DNA of 64,000 nucleotides from positions 50,410-114,409 of the forward strand of contig JAIUNY010000009.1 in NCBI GenBank assembly GCA_020161505.1. The letters are read 5' to 3'. Source of the stretch: Armatimonadota bacterium. GTDB lineage: Bacteria > Armatimonadota > Fimbriimonadia > Fimbriimonadales > Fimbriimonadaceae. Under the pieces are notes generated by a model, which ran no database searches, had not been told where the DNA came from, and worked only from the letters and a program-made list of their open reading frames with translations. The position numbers and the translations under genes were made by a program. Positions 35,411 through 44,247 of this stretch are shown piece after piece (position 1 is the first letter of the stretch; every line of letters begins with the position of its first letter).

Positions 35411-36061
35411 CTACATCAGACCGTTCGTCGTGGCGTCGAGCTGATCGATGTAGTCGGTGGCAAACTTCATCACATCGTCCGCAGTGAGCTCGTCGGTCAG
35501 GCCGATGAAGCGGTAGGAGTAGCCCTTCTTGCCGCCGAACGGATCGAACAGCTTCGCCCGAACCCAGCCAAACTTTTGCTGGGAGTAGGTTTGGAATCCG
35601 ATCGGGCTGCGGAAGGCGTACACCGCGTACCGCTCAGCCGAACCTGGGCGCTTGATCGACATGAACGAAACCGGGATCGGCCCGTGAGCCTTGGAGTTCA
35701 GCTTTCGCTCTTCCACCAGAGTCAGTTCCCAGCCTTGCGCCTTGAAGCAGATCTGCTGATCGTGGAATGCTTGCGAGCTATCGCCCGCGATCACGACCAC
35801 GTCCACCTGCTCGCCTCGAGAGTCCTCGAAGATCTGGCAAGCAATCGCGATCGGATCGAGAACTTCGTAGCTCGATTCATCCATTTTATAGCTGATCGTC
35901 GAGTCGAATTCCCGCGGCTGAAGCTTGAAATCGCCCAGCTCGGTCAGCATCATCTTCTCGATCGATTCTTCCGTCGGGCGCACCGGCTTGCGCGTTCCCG
36001 AAATGGAAACGAAAGCCAGAACCGCGAGCAGCGGAATCAAAAACGTTGCGATCTTTTTCAT
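35411..36061 (-). CDS. Exosortase-associated EpsI-family protein (DUF3485)
   Basis: A 216-residue protein with an N-terminal membrane anchor (MKKIATFLIPLLAVLAFVSI) and an EpsI-like domain: the block DGYGYSG-like CFKAQGWELT, then VYAFRSPIGFQTYSQQKFGWVRAK. EpsI proteins accompany exosortases, often fused to them; here the two are separate but overlap by 4 nt (ATGA). Proposed role: assistance in exopolysaccharide export or exosortase function at the membrane. The ATG of MKKIATF was preferred to an upstream TTG. Confidence 0.83.
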   Translation of the reverse strand: MKKIATFLIPLLAVLAFVSISGTRKPVRPTEESIEKMMLTELGDFKLQPREFDSTISYKMDESSYEVLDPIAIACQIFEDSRGEQVDVVVIAGDSSQAFHDQQICFKAQGWELTLVEERKLNSKAHGPIPVSFMSIKRPGSAERYAVYAFRSPIGFQTYSQQKFGWVRAKLFDPFGGKKGYSYRFIGLTDELTADDVMKFATDYIDQLDATTNGLM

Positions 36062-36966
36062 ACCTTCCAACCAAGCTTCTTAGCGGTGTAATAGAGAATG
36101 GCGAATGCCAGGACGAGGAAAATGTAGCTGCCGTAGTCGTGGAACATGTGGCCAGCATCCTTGCTCACGTTGTTCCCGACGATGCCGATCACGCCGATCC
36201 GCAGTCCGTTGATCGCAACGGCGAGGGGCAACGCCATGGCGGCCAGAATCAGATTGCCCCACCATTTCAACCGAGCCACAAGCATCACGAAGACAACCGA
36301 CGCGAGCATCGCGAGGGTCAGCTTCATGCCCGAGCAAGCGGCGGCAACATAGAGCTCGAACCGGTCGAGGTGGATGACCGTCGGATCCGTCCGCAGAGGG
36401 TTCTGGCCAATCACCTTTAGGATCCCGTAGGCAATGGTCGTCGAATAGATCTGCAGCGCGTTCGTGTGGCGGTCAATCAGGTCGTTCCACATGGGAAGAC
36501 CGGTCATGGCGAAGAGAACCGCCGGGGACATCGCCCAGGCTCGTTTGAATCCGTAGAACATCCACGCCAGCACGCCCAGGGCGGCCGTGATCACGGCGCC
36601 TTGGATCGAGAAGAAGAACGCCCAGGAAGCGAGAACTCCGACGAGGAGCAAAGGAATCAAGATGAGCAGCGGCCAGAGCGTTGGCTTGATCGGGTGCTTC
36701 TCAATCTTCTCCCGATTGACATACAGGATGTACGCCATGGCAATGGGAACGGCGGGGCCGTGCTGATAGTAGCTGTCGAAGTCGACCCAGAGCTTCAGCA
36801 TCGCCATGGTGAAGTCCGCGAAGATCGCAAAAAGCAGGGCGATGATGAGGATGCCGACCTGGGCATCGCGGCGCATCAGGAAGTCTCGGATGCCATCAAC
36901 CGATACCTCCGGGAACTTCAGTGCCCCTGGCGCCGTGGACTCATAGGTCATTGTTTCCTGTGCCAT
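36058..36966 (-). CDS. Exosortase (PEP-CTERM processing transpeptidase)
   Basis: A 302-residue membrane protease/transpeptidase with about eight helices. The three catalytic residues of exosortases can be seen: Cys211 in AAACSGMK, Arg256 in INGLRIGVIG and His276 in HMFHDYGSY. Exosortases cut the PEP-CTERM tail and probably transfer the protein to a lipid-linked carrier. The two PEP-CTERM proteins at 72-1657 are the obvious local substrates. Overlaps the EpsI gene. The subtype (XrtA, XrtD, other) is not determined. Confidence 0.92.
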   Translation of the reverse strand: MAQETMTYESTAPGALKFPEVSVDGIRDFLMRRDAQVGILIIALLFAIFADFTMAMLKLWVDFDSYYQHGPAVPIAMAYILYVNREKIEKHPIKPTLWPLLILIPLLLVGVLASWAFFFSIQGAVITAALGVLAWMFYGFKRAWAMSPAVLFAMTGLPMWNDLIDRHTNALQIYSTTIAYGILKVIGQNPLRTDPTVIHLDRFELYVAAACSGMKLTLAMLASVVFVMLVARLKWWGNLILAAMALPLAVAINGLRIGVIGIVGNNVSKDAGHMFHDYGSYIFLVLAFAILYYTAKKLGWKV

Positions 36967-37149
36967 TCTTATCTAGATTCCTTCTCGAACAGGGGCGAAA
37001 AATCAGCGGTATGAGTGCCCGATGGCTATCGTAACGCCAAATCCCAGCTCGCAGTGCCAAGTCTTAGGTCCCCGAAGCGACCACCTGGAACTCATCAAAG
37101 AACAAGTTTGATGCCACCAGGTTCCCGATCCCATTCAATGAACCACTCT

Positions 37150-37183
37150 TCAACAAAATACCAGCCAGGTTACTGGCTGGTAT
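37150..37183 (-). terminator. Intrinsic terminator of the sugar-transferase/SDR operon
   Basis: A perfect 11-bp inverted repeat (37158-37168 with 37173-37183, 4-nt loop) is followed on the minus strand by TTTGTTG. It lies about 50 nt after the stop of the dehydratase gene and before the exosortase start. The 190 bp between it and the exosortase ATG hold no recognised promoter, although the exosortase gene must be transcribed from there. Confidence 0.75.
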
Positions 37184-37235
37184 GAATACGGGGCAAAATC
37201 GTTGATCGTATTTGCCCCAGGCGACGAACCGAGGT

Positions 37236-38225
37236 CTAGCGGCCGCCGTTCGCCAAGCGAGTGAAGTGCGGATAGCGATCCTGGTTCTCGGAGTACCAGG
37301 TGATCATCTGCGGGAGGCGGTCGGCGACATTCACCTTGCGCGCCCAGCCCAGTGCTTTGACCTTATCGTAGGAGATCGCGTATCGGAAATCGTTGAACGG
37401 GCGGTCATCCACATAGGTCACCCACTCACCCGGATCGCGGTCGAACAGGCCGCAAATCATGTTGGCGACCTCCGAGTTCGTAAACTCCTCGTCGCTGCCG
37501 ATGTTGTAGGCCTCGCCGATCGTGCCTTTCTCAATAATCTTGAGCACGCCCGCCGCAAAATCGGTTGCCGCCAAGTAGCGGCGGCAGTTCTTGCCGCTCC
37601 CATGGATCTGCAGTTTCATGCCGTGGAGCATGCGCATGATGAAGGTCGGCAGAATCTTCTCGGGGAACTGGCGGATGCCGAAGATGTTGTTCGCCCGAAC
37701 CATGATGATCGGCATGCCATAGCTCTTCTGGTAACCATTCAGAACCATTTCGGCCGCTGCCTTGCTCGCCGAATAGGGGTTTGTCGGGTTGAGCTTGGCG
37801 GTCTCATCGACATCGCCTTCCAGAATCTGCCCATAGACCTCGTCCGTACTCACGTGGACGAACAACCCCACGTTGTGAGACCGAGCGGCTTCGGCCAAGG
37901 TGTGGGTTCCCAAAACATTGCTGCGGGTGAAGAGGAGGCTGTTGCCAAAACTGTTGTCGACGTGGCTTTCGGCGGCAAGGTGAACCACGAGATCGGCTCC
38001 GTTCACGGCCTTGATGCAGGAATCTGGGTCGCACAGGTCAGCGAGTTGGAACTCGACTCGCTTGTCGCGCAGCAGATGGATCACATTGTCGCTGTGAGAA
38101 GCGTAGGTCATTTTGTCGAACAGCACAATCTGGCTATCCGGGTACATCTCGACAATCGCTTCGGCGACGTGCGAGCCAACAAAGCCGGCCGCTCCGGTCA
38201 CAACAATCTTCTTAAATGCGGGCAT
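37236..38225 (-). CDS. dTDP-glucose 4,6-dehydratase family SDR
   Basis: A 329-residue extended SDR. Visible are GAAGFVGSHVAEAI, HLAAESHVDNSF, HVSTDEVYGQ, PYSASKAAAEM (YxxxK) and NNIFGIRQFPEKILPTFI, the RmlB-type layout. It is a second, divergent dehydratase relative to the rfbB at 3390-4448. It overlaps the neighbouring SDR by 14 nt. Pairing with a reductase-like SDR and the initiating transferase suggests that it makes a different deoxy or amino sugar for the exopolysaccharide. An in-frame TTG 4 codons upstream is possible. Confidence 0.87.
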   Translation of the reverse strand: MPAFKKIVVTGAAGFVGSHVAEAIVEMYPDSQIVLFDKMTYASHSDNVIHLLRDKRVEFQLADLCDPDSCIKAVNGADLVVHLAAESHVDNSFGNSLLFTRSNVLGTHTLAEAARSHNVGLFVHVSTDEVYGQILEGDVDETAKLNPTNPYSASKAAAEMVLNGYQKSYGMPIIMVRANNIFGIRQFPEKILPTFIMRMLHGMKLQIHGSGKNCRRYLAATDFAAGVLKIIEKGTIGEAYNIGSDEEFTNSEVANMICGLFDRDPGEWVTYVDDRPFNDFRYAISYDKVKALGWARKVNVADRLPQMITWYSENQDRYPHFTRLANGGR

Positions 38226-39045
38226 ATTTTCGTCCAAGGCCTTCGCAGTATTCGAGCAGCTCCGTTGCCGTTTCGATCTGACCGAACCGATTATTCCACT
38301 TCGTCACGTTAAGGACAAACTCGTCAAAAACGCGATCGTTGATAACATCAATTTTGCCACTTCCGAACCCTTTCATTAGAGCTTCGGCGATCGTACCCAT
38401 CGCGACTGGCTCCCCTGATCCGAAGTTGAAAATGCCGGGGATGGGCTCCGCCATTACTTGAAGCAGAGCTTTTCCGCACGCGGGTGCGGAGATAAAATCG
38501 CGTCGCACCGAGGGGTGAACATCCATCGTGATGGTGTCGCGTTCCACCAACCCGCCGAGCATCATCGACATGAACGATTTCCGGCCAGGAATCCGCTCGT
38601 CGCCAAGGACGTTGGAGACCCGCAATGTGGTGAGACGGTCTCCCAGAAAATCTGAAAGCAGACCCTCCGTCCGGTACTTGTTGATGCCGTAGTTCCCCTG
38701 TGGCTCAATCAAGCCTTCCTCAGCCACGCCGAACTGACCTTCGAGGCCATACACCTTGCGACTGCTGAGCAGAATGTAGCGGATCGGCCGATCGGCAATG
38801 GCGCGGGCCAGAGCGAGATCAATATCGTTCGCTTCATCGTACTCATTCACGCGGTACTCCTGCGTGAGAGCAAAGTTGATCACCGTCTCGATGCCTTCGA
38901 GATCTTCTGGGGTGAGCGGAGTTCGGGCCGAAGCGGTGCGCCAGCTGACCTCTGGGGCACTTGACATCACGCCTTGGGCGATCATGCTGGACGAGCCGAC
39001 GATGAGCACGCGGCTCAGCGCGTTCTGAGAAAGGGAGGAATCCAT
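38212..39045 (-). CDS. NAD(P)-dependent SDR, dTDP-4-dehydrorhamnose reductase-like
   Basis: A 277-residue SDR. The N-terminal nucleotide motif is degenerate (IVGSSSMIAQG), the catalytic YGINKYRTE (YxxxK) is present, and SSRKVYG precedes it. It resembles sugar reductases and epimerases that act after a 4,6-dehydratase, and might fill the missing RfbD role, but specificity is not established. The ATG start lies 16 nt after the sugar-transferase stop; an in-frame GTG 9 codons upstream would overlap it. Confidence 0.78.
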   Translation of the reverse strand: MDSSLSQNALSRVLIVGSSSMIAQGVMSSAPEVSWRTASARTPLTPEDLEGIETVINFALTQEYRVNEYDEANDIDLALARAIADRPIRYILLSSRKVYGLEGQFGVAEEGLIEPQGNYGINKYRTEGLLSDFLGDRLTTLRVSNVLGDERIPGRKSFMSMMLGGLVERDTITMDVHPSVRRDFISAPACGKALLQVMAEPIPGIFNFGSGEPVAMGTIAEALMKGFGSGKIDVINDRVFDEFVLNVTKWNNRFGQIETATELLEYCEGLGRKYARI

Positions 39046-39061
39046 AGGAGTGTCGGTGCGC

Positions 39062-39763
39062 TTACTGGGCACCTTCGCGACGGAGCACGGCGAGGATCGT
39101 GCGCCAAAGAATCAGCACGTCGCGTCGCAGGCTCGCATAGTGGTAGTACTCTTCCGTGTACTTGATCCGATCTTCATAATCGACCTGACTTCGGCCGTTG
39201 CATTGCCAAAGACCCGCGCAGCCGGGAATCATCGCCTTGTAGGTTTCATAGGCGGCGCCGTACCGCTCCTGCTCACCATCCATGATCGGTCGCGGGCCGA
39301 CCACGGACATCTCACCCTTCAAGATGTTGATGAACTGGGGTAGCTCATCCAAGCTGGTTGATCGCAGAAACTTGCCGAACCGAATGAGCCGAGGATCGTG
39401 ATCCAGCTTGAAGCCTTTCAGAAATTGCTCTTTGAGTGCCGGATCGCGCTCCAAGATCTGCTCGGCATCCTTGCGCATGCTTCGGAACTTGTAGATGTAG
39501 AACGGCTTACCGCCCAGGCCGTACCGACGGTGCTTGAACAGGATCGGGCCGCCATCGGAACTCACCACCAGAATGGCGATGAGAATGAACACAGGGAAGA
39601 GAACCAGCAGGGCCACCGAGGCCATGATGATGTCGAAAATCCGCTTCATCACACGGTAGAACCGGTGCTCATAGCGGGGCAAACGATGTGATCCTGGCTC
39701 GGACGAAGGTTCGCCCGCCAGTCCGGAATTCTCAAGGGCAGAAGTCGGCTTGATCATCATCAT
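39062..39763 (-). CDS. Initiating undecaprenyl-phosphate sugar-phosphate transferase
   Basis: A 233-residue member of the bacterial sugar transferase (WbaP/RfbP C-terminal) family. One N-terminal helix (IFDIIMASVALLVLFPVFILIAI) is followed by the catalytic domain KHRRYGLGGKPFYIYKFRSM, STSLDELPQFINILKGEMS and VGPRP. It transfers a sugar phosphate to undecaprenyl phosphate, the first step of repeat-unit assembly. It is the first gene of the operon. Three ATG codons in a row occur at the start. Confidence 0.92.
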   Translation of the reverse strand: MMMIKPTSALENSGLAGEPSSEPGSHRLPRYEHRFYRVMKRIFDIIMASVALLVLFPVFILIAILVVSSDGGPILFKHRRYGLGGKPFYIYKFRSMRKDAEQILERDPALKEQFLKGFKLDHDPRLIRFGKFLRSTSLDELPQFINILKGEMSVVGPRPIMDGEQERYGAAYETYKAMIPGCAGLWQCNGRSQVDYEDRIKYTEEYYHYASLRRDVLILWRTILAVLRREGAQ

Positions 39764-39955
39764 TCTCAGTTAGACATGGTCAAAAAACGTGTCAACTGTG
39801 TTCTGGGAGGGCCAAACCGAGAAAAGTACCGGGGCATTGCGTTCCCGTGGAGGCTCCTTCTCTCTGAATCGCCGGATCCAAACGATATCCTAAAAGCATC
39901 GCAGACGCGAATCTGCGAACCCTTAGTATACCAGTGTCCCGAATCGCCGTGGGCT

Positions 39956-40282
39956 TCACTGAATGACGTGAGGGGCGCGGTCGTAAGTTGGATTGGGAGC
40001 TTCCAAAAACTTCGAGGAGCTGCTCTCCGGGAAAAAGTCGTACCCGATTGCCTGCTTCACGCCGTATCCTCCGACGAGAGTCGTGCCGATGAGCGCCACA
40101 AGGACGGTGGCAATCGCGAACATCTTGGCCTCGAACAACACGAGATCCCCAATCTCCGACTGCTGGAACTTCTCCCACCACGTCAGGCCTTCCTCAAAAT
40201 CCGGACGAGCTTGATCGACCGGGAAGACGATAATCTGTGTTGGCTGGAGAATCTCCGGAGCCGTCTTTCGCAATGCACCCAT
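39956..40282 (-). CDS. Hypothetical single-span membrane protein
   Basis: A 108-residue protein: an N-terminal soluble part, a transmembrane segment at about 52-73 (AKMFAIATVLVALIGTTLVGGYG) and a short tail. I recognise no family. It lies about 100 nt beyond the stop of the ABC-2 permease gene on the same strand. A small inverted repeat with a T-rich tail (39900-39917) could be its terminator. ATG start. Confidence 0.55.
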   Translation of the reverse strand: MGALRKTAPEILQPTQIIVFPVDQARPDFEEGLTWWEKFQQSEIGDLVLFEAKMFAIATVLVALIGTTLVGGYGVKQAIGYDFFPESSSSKFLEAPNPTYDRAPHVIQ

Positions 40283-40386
40283 AGTGAGGATGATCGGGAC
40301 AGAATCTGTGCCAACTCACCCCGATTCACCGGAATTCGTGCCGGGGTCCGCAATTTCAGGCAATTCGAGCAGTGAGGAACCTGCCG

Positions 40387-41172
40387 TCAGGAGCTTGCCG
40401 ACGTGTAACGACGCAGACTCTTCAACCAAAACCAGCGCGAGAGAGCCAGAGTCAAGGCGGCGACGACGGCGCCATAGAGCAGCATGATCGGCGGCGCGCC
40501 TCGGAGCAAAAACGAGACCGGAATCGTCCCGAGAATCGCGAGGGGAATGGCAAAAGTGAGAAAACGACGGACAGGGAGTTGATAGATATCCAGCGGATAC
40601 TTGCTGATATCCGAAAGCATGTCGCTGAACACCCACAGGTTATCGACCCGTACAAAGTAGATCGCCAGGGTCATCAGGAAGAGATTCAGCGAGTAGGCGA
40701 ACACCAGGGCGCACGCTAGCAGCCAGACGTATCCGGCGATTTGAGGAAGGCCAGGGGTTTTCCCACTGACCCAGGCGGCGTAGCTCACCAGGGCCACCGA
40801 GGAGACAAACGCACCGAACATCGAGAAGTTCACCTTGCGCAGCGAAACCCAAAACTGGGAATCCACTGGCTTGGTGACCACAAAATCGAGGGTTCCCCTG
40901 CGCACTTGCTCGGGGATTTCGCGCAGGCTCACAAACCAAATGCCTGAGATCGCCTCGATCATCATGGCTGTAGCGGCGAGCGCCAGTGCCTCTCCACGAT
41001 TCCAACCGCCGAGGCTCTTGGTGTTGTAGAAAATCACCTCGATGATCAGCATGAAGAAGAGCATCCAGCCGCAAGTGAGGATGAGCTTGGCGATGAGGTT
41101 TGCCCGGAACTCGAGCTCGCGAGCCCAGCTGGTGCTGAAAAACACCCGGTAAATCCTCCAGAGCCTCGCCAT
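40387..41172 (-). CDS. ABC-2 type transporter permease
   Basis: A 261-residue integral membrane protein with six hydrophobic segments, beginning with the block WRIYRVFFSTSWARELEFRANL and including REIPEQVRRGTLDFVVTKP, characteristic of the DUF990-like ABC-2 permeases. These usually occur as two permeases with one ATPase; neither partner is adjacent, so it is an orphan in this window. A TAAGCT hexamer lies 9 nt before the ATG. Substrate unknown, perhaps a surface glycan or lipid. Confidence 0.82.
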   Translation of the reverse strand: MARLWRIYRVFFSTSWARELEFRANLIAKLILTCGWMLFFMLIIEVIFYNTKSLGGWNRGEALALAATAMMIEAISGIWFVSLREIPEQVRRGTLDFVVTKPVDSQFWVSLRKVNFSMFGAFVSSVALVSYAAWVSGKTPGLPQIAGYVWLLACALVFAYSLNLFLMTLAIYFVRVDNLWVFSDMLSDISKYPLDIYQLPVRRFLTFAIPLAILGTIPVSFLLRGAPPIMLLYGAVVAALTLALSRWFWLKSLRRYTSASS

Positions 41173-41230
41173 GCGTTTTTGAGCTTACCGCTCCGGTGGT
41201 TCTGGGTCAACGGGAGACGCGCCGGGGTGC

Positions 41231-41236
41231 TATCAT
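41231..41236 (+). promoter_or_regulatory. -10-like hexamer before the GT39-like gene (leaderless candidate)
   Basis: TATCAT is followed by 7 nt and then the ATG, with no SD. Confidence 0.4.
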
Positions 41237-41243
41237 TCCCACC

Positions 41244-43241
41244 ATGCCGGGACTGTTCATCACCCTCTTTTTCGTCGTCTTCGCGACGACGGGAGGCCTT
41301 TGGGTGCTGAAATCTTTGGCCGCCAAGGCAGAGTGGCACCTCGATCCTGCGGAGAGCGTTGGCGTCGCGGGATTGCTCGCCCTCGGTGCCATCGGAACCC
41401 TCACAGGAACGCTCGGAATGATCCCCGGTGGTCTGCGATGGGCAATGCCTTTGGTCGGCGGAGCGGCCGTGATCTTGGGGATTGTTGGATTCCTCAAGGG
41501 GGCGGGCGCGGCATGGCGATTTGCGAAGCCGGAAGGGAACGCAGCGGTTTTTCCGCTGGTTCTTGGGCTCCTGGCGATGTTCCCCCTCATTGCCGCTCTC
41601 AGTCCAAGCACGATGATTGACTGGGACAGCATTGCTTATCACATGGCGATCCCCAAGCTCTGGCTGGAGAGCGGGCAAGTAGAGCGGATCTACACGATCC
41701 ACCACAGCAACTTCCCGAGCACGATCAATGCTTTGTATCTCTATGGCCTCACCTGGGGGGATCAGTTCGGAGCCAAGGGCTTCAGCTGGTCGATCCTGAT
41801 CCTCGGGGCGATCGCGCTCTATGGTCTCGCCCGGAGATGGGCCGGGCCGGGCCACGCTTGGTGGGCTCCTCTGGCTTTCATGGCCTCGCCGGTGGTTCTG
41901 TGGGAATCGGGAACGGCGTACATTGATGTTGCCCACGGCTTGTTCACGGGTCTCGCCGTGCTCTATACCGGCGAGCTCCTGCTGAGGCTCCGAGAGTCGG
42001 GCAAAGCTGATTCTCTGCTCACCGCTCTCGCCGTGCTGAACTGGGGATTCACTCTGGGAACCAAGTTCACGGGACTCCAAACCTTCGCCGCTGCCGGATT
42101 GCTCGCGATTCTGTTCGCGGGTCGGAAGGTCGGAGTCGCGGCCAAGCCGGTGGTGGTCATCGCCCTGGGGGCGGTGCTCATTGCGTCGCCTTGGTTTGTC
42201 AAGAACGTCATGTCCACCGGGAATCCAGTGTTTCCGTTCTTCTACGAAAAGCTTGGCGGCACGGGGTGGGATCAGTTCCGGGCGGACATCTATCGGAATG
42301 AGCAGCAGACCTTCGGGGTCGGCTGGGCACAGCTCTACAGCCCCAAGCAGCCTGGCGAGACCTTTGAACGCATGCGCGAAGGGCGTGATTTTCGGATGAT
42401 CGGTCACGCGATGCTCGGGCTGGGATACCAGCCGGGACGATACGTCAATCCTGGTCAGACGCAAGGCGCGGGATTCCCGACGGGGGCCATTGGGATTGCC
42501 TGTCTGGCCGCCCTGGTTCTCGCGGCGACAAGCGGGCGAAGAGAATTGCGGATCAACTACGTTCTTGCTTGGACAGGATTGAGCCTGTTGCTCTGGTTCT
42601 TCCTGAGCCAGCAGAGCCGCTATCTGACGTTCCTCGTTGTGCCGAGCGCGGTGCTCGTGCCGATGCTGTGGCCGACCTTGCGGCTGGCTCCATTGCTCGG
42701 TGGGCTCGTCGGGTTGCAAGCGGCTTACACCGCGTTTTATCTCAACACCAGCCAGACCACCGACCAGCTGAGAGTGCTCACCGGGCAGGTTTCGCCGGAT
42801 CGATACGAGAAGGAGCGGGTGGGATTCGCCTCGGCGGCGAAGGTCATCAATGAGAACACCACCGTCACCAAAGTGGCGCTGTTTGATGAAGTTTTTGGAT
42901 TCTTCTTGGAGAAACCCTATTTCTGGGCGAATCCGGGGCACAGCGACCAGATCAAGTTCGAGCGGATCGGCGATGGGGTCGCTCTGGCGGCGGAGTTCCG
43001 TCGGCAAGGCATTTCTCATGCGTACGTGAACTTTGCGTTCTCTGCTCCGGAAGAGCGGAGCAAGTGGCTCAGCACCGCAGGTTTGGTGCCCGAGACTCCG
43101 TACACGGAAAGTGAGAGGGGGTTGATGCTCAACAATCGCGAGCTCAACTGGAAAGTGCTCCTCGCTGATGCGGTCGCCCAAGGCGAAATGTCCCCCGACG
43201 GCCCGCCGACAGGGAACTCGATTCTGCTGAAGGTGAACTAG
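41244..43241 (+). CDS. Membrane glycosyltransferase (GT39/ArnT-like)
   Basis: A 665-residue protein with about twelve transmembrane helices. The first large periplasmic loop contains DWDSIAYHMAIPKLWLESG, with the acidic pair expected in GT-C enzymes that use lipid-linked sugars. A C-terminal soluble region of about 150 residues has no clear family. It probably transfers a sugar from an undecaprenyl donor to an exported glycan or protein. The ATG chosen is MPGLFITLFF; the frame is open 16 codons earlier. The intergenic region that follows is the repeat described below. Confidence 0.8.
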   Translation: MPGLFITLFFVVFATTGGLWVLKSLAAKAEWHLDPAESVGVAGLLALGAIGTLTGTLGMIPGGLRWAMPLVGGAAVILGIVGFLKGAGAAWRFAKPEGNAAVFPLVLGLLAMFPLIAALSPSTMIDWDSIAYHMAIPKLWLESGQVERIYTIHHSNFPSTINALYLYGLTWGDQFGAKGFSWSILILGAIALYGLARRWAGPGHAWWAPLAFMASPVVLWESGTAYIDVAHGLFTGLAVLYTGELLLRLRESGKADSLLTALAVLNWGFTLGTKFTGLQTFAAAGLLAILFAGRKVGVAAKPVVVIALGAVLIASPWFVKNVMSTGNPVFPFFYEKLGGTGWDQFRADIYRNEQQTFGVGWAQLYSPKQPGETFERMREGRDFRMIGHAMLGLGYQPGRYVNPGQTQGAGFPTGAIGIACLAALVLAATSGRRELRINYVLAWTGLSLLLWFFLSQQSRYLTFLVVPSAVLVPMLWPTLRLAPLLGGLVGLQAAYTAFYLNTSQTTDQLRVLTGQVSPDRYEKERVGFASAAKVINENTTVTKVALFDEVFGFFLEKPYFWANPGHSDQIKFERIGDGVALAAEFRRQGISHAYVNFAFSAPEERSKWLSTAGLVPETPYTESERGLMLNNRELNWKVLLADAVAQGEMSPDGPPTGNSILLKVN

Positions 43242-43743
43242 CGGAGGCCCGTCCTTCCCCATCCGCCCAACGCCCCTGTGATGGTGCCCCGATCCCTTTG
43301 GGGTCGCGATACTGCATTTTCTCAATTGACGCCCTCCCCCAAATCTCCCGATTTGGGGGAGGGTGCCCGAAGGGCGGGTGGGGGTTCTGTACTCGGTTGG
43401 GCGGTAGCCCAATCGAGCCCGCTTGGTGCCTGTTTTGACTCGGGCCTGCGGCCCGCCGGAATCCTCTTCGAGGAGTCCGGATTTCCCCCACCCGGCCTTT
43501 GCCCACCCTCCCCCGATGGGAATCAGTGGAGGGCGAGTCCATGAATCGTCCGCTGGTTCGAAGGCGAAATCCTTCCGGGAGACACCCCGAAGGGGCACGC
43601 ATTTTCGGTGCCCCGACCCTTCAGGGTCGGGAGACCACCAACCCCTGATCGACGTCCTCCCCCGTATGTCAGATTGGAAGAGGATGCCCTGAAGGCGAAG
43701 GTTTCGTACTCGCCAGGGCGCTATCCCACGAGCAATCGGAGAA
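43242..43743. repeat. Non-coding region with degenerate tandem repeat and hairpins
   Basis: About 500 bp without a plausible gene, between convergent genes. Two degenerate copies of one unit are seen: 43283-43420 and 43607-43738. Both start with GGTGCCCCGA plus a small hairpin and then run CCTCCCCC, GAAGGCG/GAAGGGCG, GTACTCG and a GGGCG block. Copy A has a perfect 14-bp hairpin (43332-43345 with 43350-43363). Other hairpins lie at 43441-43455, 43456-43480 (one mismatch) and 43613-43630. Confidence 0.7.
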
Positions 43744-44247
43744 CTACCGAATGTAGCCGCGCACCGGGAGCAAAGCTTGACCGGCTCGGATGATCCGGGA
43801 AATCGGCGCGCCGGGGATCTCGATGGCGAGAATCGGCAGAGCCGTCATCGTGAGACCAAGCAGTGCCTGTGTCGCGAACCCAAACGGCAACACCGAATAG
43901 AGGAAGGCCGTCAGCAGCCCACCGCCTAGCCCGAGAAACACCGCCCAGCCGTCGTACACGTAGTCTTGCAGACCAATGAACGCGCCGTACAGCAGCCCCA
44001 CCACCCCAAGCGCGACATAGCGGGCGACCTGAGGGTCGACATTGAACTGCACCAGCAGCTCCCAGCCACCTTGCGACGCGAGCGCAAACAGAACCCCCAG
44101 CCCGACGGTCTGAATCAGAAACGCGACATCAATCGGCACGGCCGCCTGACCAGCAATCCGACCCGCTCGGTTCGCAGCGAGACGCGCGATCAAGGGCACC
44201 AGCGCAAAGAGCGCGGCCAAGTAGACGAGGTGCTTGGTGAAAATCAT
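43744..44247 (-). CDS. Hypothetical membrane protein (VWA operon)
   Basis: A 167-residue protein with four predicted helices and short charged ends. No known family. Its ATG overlaps the stop of the VWA gene by 4 nt, so it is the last member of a four-gene operon. Its role is unknown; it may form a membrane partner for the VWA proteins. Confidence 0.6.
   Translation of the reverse strand: MIFTKHLVYLAALFALVPLIARLAANRAGRIAGQAAVPIDVAFLIQTVGLGVLFALASQGGWELLVQFNVDPQVARYVALGVVGLLYGAFIGLQDYVYDGWAVFLGLGGGLLTAFLYSVLPFGFATQALLGLTMTALPILAIEIPGAPISRIIRAGQALLPVRGYIR

Noticed and set aside
39790..39795. TTGACA-like -35 on the minus strand before the sugar-transferase gene
   Set aside because: Its 17-nt-spaced partner (TAACTG) is poor and would lie within 10 nt of the start codon without a convincing -10.
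41046..43598. 850-codon minus-strand open frame opposite the GT39-like gene
   Set aside because: Arg/Glu/Pro/His-rich translation with no domains; the plus strand encodes a well-formed twelve-helix membrane protein.
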